From the NCBI GenBank assembly GCA_030611625.1, contig JAUWPK010000090.1, positions 1-10,241 on the forward strand: DNA of 10,241 bases, given 5' to 3'. Both the position numbers and the translations under genes were made by a program. The stretch's first letter is position 1. Every line of letters starts with the position of its first letter. The notes beneath the pieces are model-generated. The model was not told where the DNA came from, did not search any database, and was given only the letters and a program-made list of their open reading frames with translations. Positions 1-7,140 of this stretch are shown in pieces. The DNA comes from Promethearchaeum sp. GTDB taxonomy: Archaea; Asgardarchaeota; Lokiarchaeia; Sigyniarchaeales; Promethearchaeaceae.

Positions 1-2
1 AT

Positions 3-59
3 AGCCTAATCTTACTGTCCTATATTCCGGAGGATTATTGGGGCGAGTCATATAAGTAA
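3..59 (+). CDS. Possible 3' end of a truncated gene (last 18 codons)
   Basis: One plus-strand frame is open from the left edge to a TAA at 57-59 and reads as a short tail ending IPEDYWGESYK. The composition (Trp, Tyr, Pro, acidic residues) and the locally higher GC content look more like coding sequence than the very AT-rich spacer that follows. If real, this gene converges on radA. Too little is present to name a family, and 18 open codons can occur by chance. Confidence 0.3.
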   Translation, partial: SLILLSYIPEDYWGESYK

Positions 60-172
60 TAATAAATTTTTACAAGTTTTGAATCTTTCGATAAATAAAA
101 AAAATAAAAAATCTCAACTAAGATTTCTTTGCGGACTCATGAAAAAAAATTAATTTAAGATAGAAGGGAAAA

Positions 173-1342
173 TTAGTGATCTACGTCTATTATTCCACCT
201 TCAGTTAAGGCGAAAATAGACTCACCCTCTGGTAAATTAGGTGCATCAATCATTTTAGCAACACGTTGCTCTCCTTTACCTTTTCTGAGATAAATTCTAA
301 CAGTTGCCCCATGAGCAATTACGTTTCCTCCAGTAGCTCTAGTTGGATCGCCGAAAAATGTATCAGGTTTGCTCTGAACTTGGTTTGTAACAACCACTGC
401 CAATTCAGGATACATTTCTGAAAGCCTAAGCAAATCATGTAAATGTAAATTAAGCAGCTGCTGTCTATTTGCTAAAGTGCCCCTACCGATGAATTCTGCA
501 CGAAAATGGGAAATCAAAGAATCAACTACTATAAGTTTAATATTTTTTTCTACAATAATCTTCATACAATCCTTAACTAACATAATCTGATGATCGCTTG
601 AATATGCTCTCGCGTAAATTACGTTTTTTAACACTTCACGGTAATCCAAGCCTTTAGCCTCAGACATTTGAATTAATCTTTCGGGTCTAAATGTACCTTC
701 AGTATCAATATATAATGCATTTCCTGAGATACCACCTTCTGCTTTTGAAAGCTGAACATTTACGCATAATTGATGCATTATTTGAGTCTTTCCAGTCCGA
801 TATTCCCCAAAGAATTCGGTAAGACTACCAGTTTCAATTCCACCTCCTCCTAAAAGATTATCAAGATCTGTACTATTAGTACTAATTCGAGCTAAAGATT
901 TTCTTCTCTCCCATACTGTGTCTGCGGTCTTAAATCCAATATTAAGCGCTTCTCTGGCAGCATGAATAATTTTCGCAGCAGTTTTATCACCCAAACCCGC
1001 TTCTTCAATTAATATTTTAGAGGGAGTAATTGCAATACTATTAACCGTTGAATAACCAACATCACACAATTTCTTAGCAATTGTAGCTCCGACCCCAGGT
1101 AAATCCCTTATATTATACTTAATCGAGAGACGTGGGTCTAAATCTTCTTCAGATGATTCTTTTTGTGCGGTAACTTCTTCAGATTTTTTATCTTCATCTT
1201 CATCTTCATCTTCTAATAACTCCTTAAAAAGTTCATCATCTTCAACGTCAGTTGCATCCTCTTTTTCCTTTGATTTGGTTGCTGAAATTTTTTTCTTATC
1301 TGTTGCTTTCGCTTTTGAAGTTTTTTTCTTTTTTGTTGGCAT
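173..1342 (-). CDS. radA: DNA repair and recombination protein RadA (archaeal Rad51/RecA recombinase)
   Basis: ATP-dependent recombinase that forms filaments on single-stranded DNA and carries out homologous pairing and strand exchange. Residues 77-135 form a helix-hairpin-helix N-terminal domain (LPGVGATIAKKL at 81-92). FKTA at 137-140 matches the FxxA polymerisation motif in the linker to the ATPase core. Walker A is GEYRTGKT (179-186), Walker B is LIVVD (270-274), and the L2/DNA-binding region is around 320-342 (NQVQSKPDTFFGDPTRATGG). The core runs intact to a normal C-terminus. At 389 residues it is longer than the roughly 320-350 usual for archaeal RadA; the excess is a 70-residue tail, first Lys-rich (1-28) and then Asp/Glu-rich (29-67). 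The ATG at 1342 sits about 25 bp from a TATA-like element, so the tail appears to be translated. It is divergent from the TPR gene. Family identification is very secure; the role of the tail is unknown. Confidence 0.97.
   Translation of the reverse strand: MPTKKKKTSKAKATDKKKISATKSKEKEDATDVEDDELFKELLEDEDEDEDKKSEEVTAQKESSEEDLDPRLSIKYNIRDLPGVGATIAKKLCDVGYSTVNSIAITPSKILIEEAGLGDKTAAKIIHAAREALNIGFKTADTVWERRKSLARISTNSTDLDNLLGGGGIETGSLTEFFGEYRTGKTQIMHQLCVNVQLSKAEGGISGNALYIDTEGTFRPERLIQMSEAKGLDYREVLKNVIYARAYSSDHQIMLVKDCMKIIVEKNIKLIVVDSLISHFRAEFIGRGTLANRQQLLNLHLHDLLRLSEMYPELAVVVTNQVQSKPDTFFGDPTRATGGNVIAHGATVRIYLRKGKGEQRVAKMIDAPNLPEGESIFALTEGGIIDVDH
1191..1213. repeat. TCTTCA hexanucleotide microsatellite inside radA
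   Basis: Nearly four tandem copies of tcttca lie in frame in radA. On the coding strand they encode alternating Glu-Asp in the acidic N-terminal tail (residues 44-51). The unit is a multiple of three, so copy-number changes would lengthen or shorten the tail without shifting the frame. Confidence 0.8.
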
Positions 1343-1366
1343 TTTGATTCTTATTCCTTATCTATA

Positions 1367-1378
1367 TTTTATATACTT
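1367..1378 (-). promoter_or_regulatory. TATA-box candidate for radA
   Basis: The minus strand reads aagtatataaaa here, a good match to an archaeal TATA box. It lies about 25-30 bp upstream of the radA ATG, so initiation at the usual distance would give a leaderless or nearly leaderless transcript. No Shine-Dalgarno-like sequence is evident before the start, which agrees with this. The call rests on sequence match and spacing only. Confidence 0.5.
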
Positions 1379-1546
1379 ATTATTACTTAATTTAAAAAGG
1401 AGCCTATTGAAGATTTATTAAATCATTATATCGCTATCTATCTTTAAAAACTTCGGGAAAATAAAATATCTAAAAACTAAAATTATCTAATTATTATGAA
1501 AAATATTATAAGGTCATTCATACAAATTTGAACAGTATATAGGGAA

Positions 1547-1556
1547 TTTATAAAAT
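1547..1556 (+). promoter_or_regulatory. TATA-box candidate for the TPR gene
   Basis: The plus strand reads tttataaaat about 35 bp before the GTG start at 1588, a spacing that would leave a leader of roughly 10 nt. The region is very AT-rich, so a chance match is quite possible. A second candidate, gtatatag, lies slightly further upstream near 1535. Confidence 0.3.
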
Positions 1557-1587
1557 TTTTTAAGAAAAAACTTAAGATGATTTAATT

Positions 1588-3672
1588 GTGACGAAAATTA
1601 AAGGTAAATTTAGAAATGAATTAGAAATAGCTAAAAAACTGATAAATGCAAATCCTTATCAAGGAGAACTCAAATTACGCGAATTTTTAAAACAAAATAT
1701 TAATTTAGTTGAAAAACTTGAGGTAAAAATCAATTTAGCATACTCTCTTTTGGCACAATTAAAAGTTAATGAATCTTATAAAATGTATAATGCTGTTTTA
1801 CATGAAGCTATTGAAAAAAAAATTCAAAAAGAAGAAGCAGATGCTTTAGAAGGTTTAGCAAACTGCAATATTTCTTTGGGAAAGATAGAAGATGGAATTT
1901 CACTTTGTATTCAATCAATCAAAATTTATAAGGAACTATCTTTAACAGAAAGTGAAGCAAAAGCCAGCAATACTCTTGCATGTTTGTATTTATCTAAAGG
2001 AGAAACTGATTTGGCACTTGAATTTTTTGAAAAGTCTTTAGATCTTACGGAAAACACAGAAACTATAATGTATTTAATGGCTTTAGGAAATAGTGCTGTA
2101 ATTTATCTTAATAGAGGAGAAATGGAAAAAGCGGCATTATACTCAAAAAGAAGTCTTGAAAAAGCAATATCATCAAATTTTGTTCGGGGAATATGTGTCA
2201 TTCAGAATAATTTAGCAGATGCATTAAGAGCAATGGGAGAATATTCCGAAACCTTAAAAAATTTAAAACAAGCTATGACTTTAGCAAAAAAAATTAAAAA
2301 TGAAAAGAGTATTGCATCAATTAGCACAGGATATGCAACTTATTGGATTGAATTAGGAGAATTAAAAAAAGCACTCAAAATGTTAGAAATTTCTTTAAAA
2401 ATATATAAAAAAATTGAAGATCCTTTAGGTTATATCATAACTTTACATTGTTTTGCTCAATATTGGCTTGTTCAAGGCAATTTCAAAAAAGCAAAAGAGA
2501 ATTTAGAAGACGCCTTGTACGTAATTGAAGAATCTGGTGTAAGTGAATCAAAAATTGAAGTATTAATTTTACTAGCTGAAATATATGAAGGTATGGATAA
2601 AAATGATGAGGCTTATAGATATTTAAAACAAGCAGATAATCTATCTTGGGAAAGAAAATCAGAAATAGGACACACTCAAGTATTAATTCAAAGAGGACGG
2701 ATCTCTATAAATAAATTGGACCTCAATGAAGCAGAGATGTCATTGATTGAAGCATTACGATATTCTGAATCAATAAAGCATATAATACTGCAATTTACGG
2801 CAAAAATGTTACTCGCACAAACTTTTTTGGTTAAATATCTGCAAAACACTTCTAATATAAAAAATTATGATAAAGCAGTCTATTATATTTCTGATGCAAT
2901 GACATTATCTAGTTCAAAAAAATTAATTCCAAATTATATTAATGCTTTAATTATCAGAGGGTTGCTCTATTCCTCCCAAGAAGAACAAGAAAAAGCAGAA
3001 AGTACTTTAACAGAAGCAATGCAACTTGCAAAAAACCATGGGATGAAGAATAAAGCTCTAAAAGTTCAAGAAAGGTTATTATTTATCAGTGCAAAACAAT
3101 CGTCAAGCTCATCAAAGAACCAATTAAGAAATTTAGTATTAAGTCTGGCTTTAGAAGAAATTAAAACAACAACTGCTTCTTACGTAGAATCATCAATTAC
3201 AGAAGATGATATAGCTAATACGTTTATTGTTTCTTTTAAATTTGATGAAAATTTGGGACCAGTTATTCATGAAGTGGAAAATGTTGATTTAAATGACCTT
3301 GAATGGAATAAAAAAATTGTTATGACAGGAAGTCTTTTTTCAATTACTCTGGGACAAGGTCAAGCTTATCACGAGGGGCTTTTTGGACCACTTCCATTTG
3401 GAGAAAAAGATTTAAGCTCAATTGTTTACACATTACTTATTGGAGATTCGACTCAAGTTCAAGAAAGAACACGAAACCAAACATATCTTTTATTATGTTT
3501 GGTATTTACTAAAAAAATGGGACCAATTTTTTATGATCGTCAAAAATTAAAGGAAATTTTCGATAGCCAAACTAAAAATTTGAAAAATATTGAAGATATT
3601 GATAGTAATTTTCTTGAATTTCTACGTAAAAAAATAATATCGGAAATGTTGGTAGATTTATTACCTATTTAG
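1588..3672 (+). CDS. TPR-repeat protein with a longin/roadblock-like C-terminal domain
   Basis: A 694-residue predicted cytosolic protein with no signal peptide or membrane segment. Residues about 40-500 are tandem helix pairs of TPR type, with units such as ACLYLSKGETDLALEFFEKS (131-150), DALRAMGEYSETLKNLKQAM (211-230) and QYWLVQGNFKKAKENLEDAL (291-310). A Ser-rich stretch (505-509) and a linker lead to a distinct domain at about 542-660. Its landmarks are FKFDENLGPVI (550-560), LGQGQAYHEGLFGPLPFG (588-605), SIVYT (611-615) and GPIFYDRQKL (645-654). The alternating hydrophobic strands and the FDxxLGP opening resemble archaeal longin/roadblock-type domains, in line with my recollection of similar TPR proteins in Asgard genomes; this domain assignment is inference. 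The start is GTG at 1588, just after an in-frame stop at 1573, with no other nearby start and no clear ribosome-binding site. TPRs suggest protein-protein scaffolding; the partner is unknown. Confidence 0.85.
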   Translation: MTKIKGKFRNELEIAKKLINANPYQGELKLREFLKQNINLVEKLEVKINLAYSLLAQLKVNESYKMYNAVLHEAIEKKIQKEEADALEGLANCNISLGKIEDGISLCIQSIKIYKELSLTESEAKASNTLACLYLSKGETDLALEFFEKSLDLTENTETIMYLMALGNSAVIYLNRGEMEKAALYSKRSLEKAISSNFVRGICVIQNNLADALRAMGEYSETLKNLKQAMTLAKKIKNEKSIASISTGYATYWIELGELKKALKMLEISLKIYKKIEDPLGYIITLHCFAQYWLVQGNFKKAKENLEDALYVIEESGVSESKIEVLILLAEIYEGMDKNDEAYRYLKQADNLSWERKSEIGHTQVLIQRGRISINKLDLNEAEMSLIEALRYSESIKHIILQFTAKMLLAQTFLVKYLQNTSNIKNYDKAVYYISDAMTLSSSKKLIPNYINALIIRGLLYSSQEEQEKAESTLTEAMQLAKNHGMKNKALKVQERLLFISAKQSSSSSKNQLRNLVLSLALEEIKTTTASYVESSITEDDIANTFIVSFKFDENLGPVIHEVENVDLNDLEWNKKIVMTGSLFSITLGQGQAYHEGLFGPLPFGEKDLSSIVYTLLIGDSTQVQERTRNQTYLLLCLVFTKKMGPIFYDRQKLKEIFDSQTKNLKNIEDIDSNFLEFLRKKIISEMLVDLLPI

Positions 3673-3746
3673 AAACAAAATTCAAAAATAGAAATATCAA
3701 TTTTTAATCGAAAAAAACATTATTTGAATTTATTATTCAGTATTTT

Positions 3747-4517
3747 TCACGGAAATCTCAAAGATAAACATGATAACCCACCATCCATCTTCTTAAATTC
3801 TGACATGTCCAATTCAATTATGATATAATTCAACTTAGTGAGTGTCTCCTTCAAATTATTATAACCTTTTGGCATAATTAAATAATTATTAACGCGAATG
3901 CAATTTGCTGCATATTCTTCATCTTTCTCAACTTGTATAATTTCAAATTTTTGGAAAAGAGGATTATCCCTAAATTCATCAATAGAAAGCAAACGATTAT
4001 CAAGGATGTAATTCACACCTGATTTTAAATGCAAACTTTCTTTCATTTCAACAACCTGACTTGTAAAACCATAAGAACCAAGGATTTTTGCTAATTGGCT
4101 TGCCCCTTCCTTATTAGTTCTTGATGAAAGCCCAATATAATAACATTTATTGATCCGCATAACGTCGCCTCCATCCAAAGTTCCTGGTGCTTCTATCCTT
4201 TCGATTTTTTCATAATTATATTTATCATTTAAAATTTTCAAAATTGCATGCACTTCTCCTTTCCGCGATTGTGCACCAGGATTTGTTATAACAGCACATT
4301 TTTCATTTATAATGGCAATATCTTCAACAAAGGTCGAATCTGGATATTTTTCACCTGCCTCTAAGATATGAATTTCTAATCCACATTTTCTTAGGGCTTT
4401 GATATAATTTTCATGTTGCTCTAAAACTATCTCATAATTTGGCAATCCTAAACTCGATGTTGTCAACCCTTTGCTAAAATTTTTGCATGGTTTTCTTACT
4501 ATTGCACTTCTAAACAT
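3747..4517 (-). CDS. ddaH: N(omega),N(omega)-dimethylarginine dimethylaminohydrolase (DDAH-type amidinohydrolase)
   Basis: Member of the pentein (guanidine-modifying) superfamily. DDAH hydrolyses mono- and dimethylarginine to citrulline plus methylamine or dimethylamine through a covalent Cys intermediate. At 256 residues it matches bacterial DDAH in length. The substrate loop PDSTFVEDIAI (59-69) followed by ITNPGAQSRKGEV (77-89) is characteristic of DDAH. The catalytic residues appear present: an acidic residue in TLDGGDV (113-119), His163 in LHLKSGV, and the nucleophile Cys250 in DGGLSCLSLRF close to the C-terminus. The ATG at 4517 gives the expected N-terminus. The propeller gene lies upstream on the same strand with a 72-bp gap, so co-transcription is possible, but no functional link is evident. 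The gene converges on the TPR gene. Activity on another guanidine compound such as free arginine cannot be excluded from sequence. Confidence 0.88.
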   Translation of the reverse strand: MFRSAIVRKPCKNFSKGLTTSSLGLPNYEIVLEQHENYIKALRKCGLEIHILEAGEKYPDSTFVEDIAIINEKCAVITNPGAQSRKGEVHAILKILNDKYNYEKIERIEAPGTLDGGDVMRINKCYYIGLSSRTNKEGASQLAKILGSYGFTSQVVEMKESLHLKSGVNYILDNRLLSIDEFRDNPLFQKFEIIQVEKDEEYAANCIRVNNYLIMPKGYNNLKETLTKLNYIIIELDMSEFKKMDGGLSCLSLRFP

Positions 4518-4589
4518 TTTTCATTCAGTTTTATTAGTTCTTTCAGTTTTTTCAGGTCTTTCGATTCTAAAAGAAAAAAAAGAGAAGAG

Positions 4590-6323
4590 TTATTTCTTCT
4601 TTCGTTTAATTATTTGGCTTAAACCAAAGTAAATTATTTGTATACCTAAAATTATGCCCACAATGATAAGCCCTTCATTGGAAACAAAAGGTAAAAGACG
4701 AATCTGCACTTGCACATTTTCCATATTTGAAAGTAAACTTTGACCATAATCATTCTCAGCCACAACTACATAGTAATAAGCACCAGTTTCGTTTATTGTA
4801 TCAATATAGAAACTATTATTTGTAGATGCCAAAGCAGTCAAGCCTGAGAGAGAAGAAATTGGCGATAATTCACGATACAAGTGATAATTGTCACAACATG
4901 CAACATCTGACCAATCAATATTCACACTCCCTGAAGAACTAAAGTTTGGAATTATAGAATATAATTGAGGTGATTTAGGCGGTCCTACAAGTTTTTTATA
5001 GAATATATCGTAATCTACTTCAGCATCAAGGGTTGTATAATCATACCAAACAACATGAATCAATCCTCCATTTCCTACGGATATAGCTGGTTCGTAAGAA
5101 TAACTTGTACTTTCTGATGAAATTAATTGAGTAGTGGACCACAAACCAGATATAGGATCTTTGAAATTGTAGAAAATATCACCATCACTACCTGCTTCCA
5201 AAATATCAGAATAATCAACATAAACTATATGTGCAGATCCCGAAGAATCAACTGCAATGCAAGGCTTAATACTAGCAGAATCACTTAAAGGTGATACGAG
5301 TTCTGTAGATGACCAATCTGCTGTAGCTTGATGTTTGTATTTATAGAAAATATCAGAATCACTTGCACCTGCCCCCAAATAATCTGCTGCATCAGACCAG
5401 GTAATGTGTATATTATCATAAGAATCAACCGCTATGGAAGGATGATCTTTTGCATCGCTCCCAACTATTGATAATACTTCTGTAACCGACCATGAATCAG
5501 TTGCTGAATCCAAAAATCTATAGAAAATATCAGAGTCTGAATCGGGTCCATAACTTGCTGCATCACGCCAAACTAGGTGAACATTATCTAAAGAATCTAT
5601 AGCTAAACTTGGTACATCAGAATACAGATCACTTACTGTAGATATATCTTCAGCAGTTCCCCAATTTCCTGTTCCAAAGTCTCTTTTCTTGTAATAAATA
5701 TCCTTATCCCCTTCACCATCATCATCAGTTAGTTCTTCCCATACAATATGAACATCTCCTACAGAATCCACAATTACAGCAGGGTTATAGGAAACAGCAG
5801 CACTTTCTATAGAAATCACTTCTGTTGTGGTCCAGGAAGAAGTATTTACATCCAATTTCTTGTAAAAAACATCGTACTCTGTTCCGGAACTTTCAAAATC
5901 TGTATTATCATGCCAAACAACATGTAAATTATCTTCAGAATCCATAAAACATGAAGGCCGCAAAGAACTCATGGTGCTTTCTGTGGATATAACCTCTGTA
6001 GTTTTCCATGTAGCTGTAATCTTATCCCATCTTTTATAGAAAATATCGTAATCTGTTCCCGAACTATCATAGTCTGTCCAATCATCCCAAATGACATGAA
6101 TGTTTTCTTCGGAATCAACAGCTATTACAGGACTGTGTGAATGAGATGTACTTTCTGTCGAGATTACTTCTGTCTCTGTCCACCACCTTATTTGATCAAC
6201 ACTTCCAGCCCTTGGATGATTATTGGTGATTGTTGAAAGATTAGCAGTTATCATTTCCCCATTTGTATAAACCCCTAAGAAAATGATAGAAATAATACAC
6301 ATACTTTTTGTGATTTTTTTCAT
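4590..6323 (-). CDS. Exported, membrane-anchored seven-repeat beta-propeller protein with FnIII-like domain
   Basis: A 577-residue predicted cell-surface protein. Residues 1-27 form a signal peptide (KK, then a hydrophobic core ending near TNGEMITA). Residues 48-446 are seven tandem repeats of 57-59 residues, each starting with Trp (W48, W106, W164, W221, W278, W337, W395). The unit pattern is W-x-T-x-E-x-I-S, then a P-x-x-x-x-D-S-x-x-N-x-H-x-x-W core and a closing D-I-F-Y-K. Seven such units fit a seven-bladed propeller of the sialidase/BNR-like sort, but no sialidase catalytic set or canonical Asp-box is visible, so binding is more likely than hydrolysis. Residues about 448-541 look like a fibronectin type III domain (NIDWSDV, YHLYRE, YYYVVVAEN) with a vicinal Cys pair at 476-477. 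Residues 551-571 form a transmembrane helix followed by KRKKK, giving an outside-facing protein with a short cytosolic tail. Ligand unknown. Confidence 0.85.
   Translation of the reverse strand: MKKITKSMCIISIIFLGVYTNGEMITANLSTITNNHPRAGSVDQIRWWTETEVISTESTSHSHSPVIAVDSEENIHVIWDDWTDYDSSGTDYDIFYKRWDKITATWKTTEVISTESTMSSLRPSCFMDSEDNLHVVWHDNTDFESSGTEYDVFYKKLDVNTSSWTTTEVISIESAAVSYNPAVIVDSVGDVHIVWEELTDDDGEGDKDIYYKKRDFGTGNWGTAEDISTVSDLYSDVPSLAIDSLDNVHLVWRDAASYGPDSDSDIFYRFLDSATDSWSVTEVLSIVGSDAKDHPSIAVDSYDNIHITWSDAADYLGAGASDSDIFYKYKHQATADWSSTELVSPLSDSASIKPCIAVDSSGSAHIVYVDYSDILEAGSDGDIFYNFKDPISGLWSTTQLISSESTSYSYEPAISVGNGGLIHVVWYDYTTLDAEVDYDIFYKKLVGPPKSPQLYSIIPNFSSSGSVNIDWSDVACCDNYHLYRELSPISSLSGLTALASTNNSFYIDTINETGAYYYVVVAENDYGQSLLSNMENVQVQIRLLPFVSNEGLIIVGIILGIQIIYFGLSQIIKRKKK
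4986..6182 (-). repeat. Seven coding tandem repeats of about 174 bp (propeller blades)
   Basis: The DNA encoding residues 48-446 of the propeller protein consists of seven units whose marker Trp codons are 58, 58, 57, 59 and 58 codons apart, with 57 occurring twice. The units have diverged at the DNA level but keep the same protein pattern, so this is an old internal duplication rather than a recent expansion. Confidence 0.85.
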
Positions 6324-6474
6324 AATACAATATTACTAAATGGATTAATAAATCTATTTTCCAAAAATGACAATCAAAGCAAAAATATACTACAGTTATG
6401 ATCAGAAACTAAGTTCTTAAGAAGAAAATAAAACAATTACCTAAGAAAATTGGAATTCGAAAAAAAATTTCAGT

Positions 6475-6586
6475 TTAATCCTCTAAAATATCTAGAATAC
6501 GATTTGTAGTTGATCTCATATTGACAAATGCAAGATCCATGCGAGCGTCTTCATCTAATACACCAACGATAATATAGTCCAAGCCA
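6475..6586 (-). pseudogene. 3' fragment of a second Roadblock/LC7 gene
   Basis: Reading leftwards this encodes 37 residues beginning AGLDYIIVGVLDED and ending ILDILED, then a TAA stop at 6475-6477. The residues are identical to positions 98-134 of the intact Roadblock protein at 8264-8668. My hand alignment gives about 22 base differences in 114, all synonymous. The similarity stops abruptly at about 6586/6587. The minus frame upstream runs into a stop at 6631-6633 with no ATG before the homologous part, so it cannot make a normal Roadblock protein. The rest of this copy is either at 7017-7046 or missing. Confidence 0.85.
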
Positions 6587-6952
6587 GCTCTTATCTTTTT
6601 TACTTCTCTTTCGCTAAATTCACTGGAATTCTATATTGGAATGACTATTTTCATTTTCGGAAGTTTCGTCCAAATATATGCCATAGTGAATTTTATAAAA
6701 ACTCCAATGAACAAGCCTGTCACCACTGGTATGTATAAAATCTCCCGACACCCTCAAGACACTTCGATTTTTATTTCGTTCATTGGAATATGTTTATGTA
6801 TTGGTTCATGGATTGCACTTTTAATATTATTGATTTCCCATATTTTTAAACATTACAGCGTTTTGGCTGAAGAAGAAGCATGTGTTGAACAATATGGTGA
6901 GAGTTATAAAGAGTATATGAAGAAAATTCCGAGATATATGCTTTTTTTCTAA
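6587..6952 (+). pseudogene. 5'-truncated ICMT/PEMT-like membrane methyltransferase
   Basis: From an ATG at 6641 the reading frame gives 103 residues matching the C-terminal half of the isoprenylcysteine carboxyl methyltransferase-like family of integral-membrane, SAM-dependent methyltransferases. Visible features are a first hydrophobic segment (1-18), PVTTGMYKISRHPQ (26-39) with the RHP motif, hydrophobic helices (42-68), and EEE (77-79) followed by YGESYKEYMKKIPRY (85-99), the usual C-terminal signature. Family members are normally about 150-220 residues with more N-terminal membrane helices. The same frame is open upstream to about 6578, and the residues just before the ATG (SLEFYIG) fit the family, so the homology starts before the ATG and is cut near 6587, where Roadblock sequence begins. 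A short functional protein from the ATG cannot be excluded, but a broken gene is more likely. The plus orientation opposes the Roadblock pieces on either side. Confidence 0.7.
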
Positions 6953-7016
6953 ATGTTTTTTATATACAGAATATGAAAAAAATCTGAAAAAGTCCCCCAA
7001 CTCAGAATTTTCACCG

Positions 7017-7046
7017 CATAACTATAAACTTACCATCTGTGCCCTG
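7017..7046 (-). pseudogene. Internal fragment of the same second Roadblock gene
   Basis: Ten codons read leftwards as QGTDGKFIVM, identical to residues 87-96 of the intact Roadblock protein, with four synonymous base differences. Only one codon (Gln97) separates this piece from the start of the fragment at 6475-6586 in the intact gene, so the two pieces were once adjacent and are now about 430 bp apart. Similarity ends sharply at 7046 on the other side, where the minus frame reads IKLFF instead of DICII and soon meets a stop (7077-7079). On the ICMT side the frame ends in a TGA at 7011-7013. Confidence 0.75.
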
Positions 7047-7091
7047 AAAAAACAGCTTAATATTAGCAAGGTTTATTTAAAACAACTATAT

Positions 7092-7104
7092 TATAATATA
7101 AAAG
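7092..7104 (+). promoter_or_regulatory. TATA-box candidate for the LRR gene
   Basis: The sequence tataatataaaag lies about 40 bp before the LRR start codon at 7141, a distance that would leave a short leader. The surrounding sequence is very AT-rich, so this rests only on motif and spacing. No Shine-Dalgarno-like motif precedes the ATG. Confidence 0.3.
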
Positions 7105-7140
7105 ATACAATAGTCGAATATTAAAAATTTAGTGAACTAA

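Noticed and set aside
3673..3746. Hairpin terminator between the convergent TPR and DDAH genes
   Set aside because: Only short T- and A-runs are present. They could serve archaeal termination on either strand, but no specific site can be supported.
4986..6182. Canonical sialidase Asp-box repeats (SxDxGxTW)
   Set aside because: The repeat motifs differ in order and spacing (DSxxNxHxxW and DIFYK), and I could not identify a sialidase catalytic set.
6960..7012. Further Roadblock similarity between the ICMT end and the 10-codon piece (shared gtccccc-type run with 8430-8445)
   Set aside because: Only a C-run and scattered bases match; the translated frame has stops and does not continue the protein.
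6587..7016. Insertion sequence or MITE between the Roadblock pieces
   Set aside because: No terminal inverted repeats, no target-site duplication and no transposase remnant; the content is an ICMT-like gene end.
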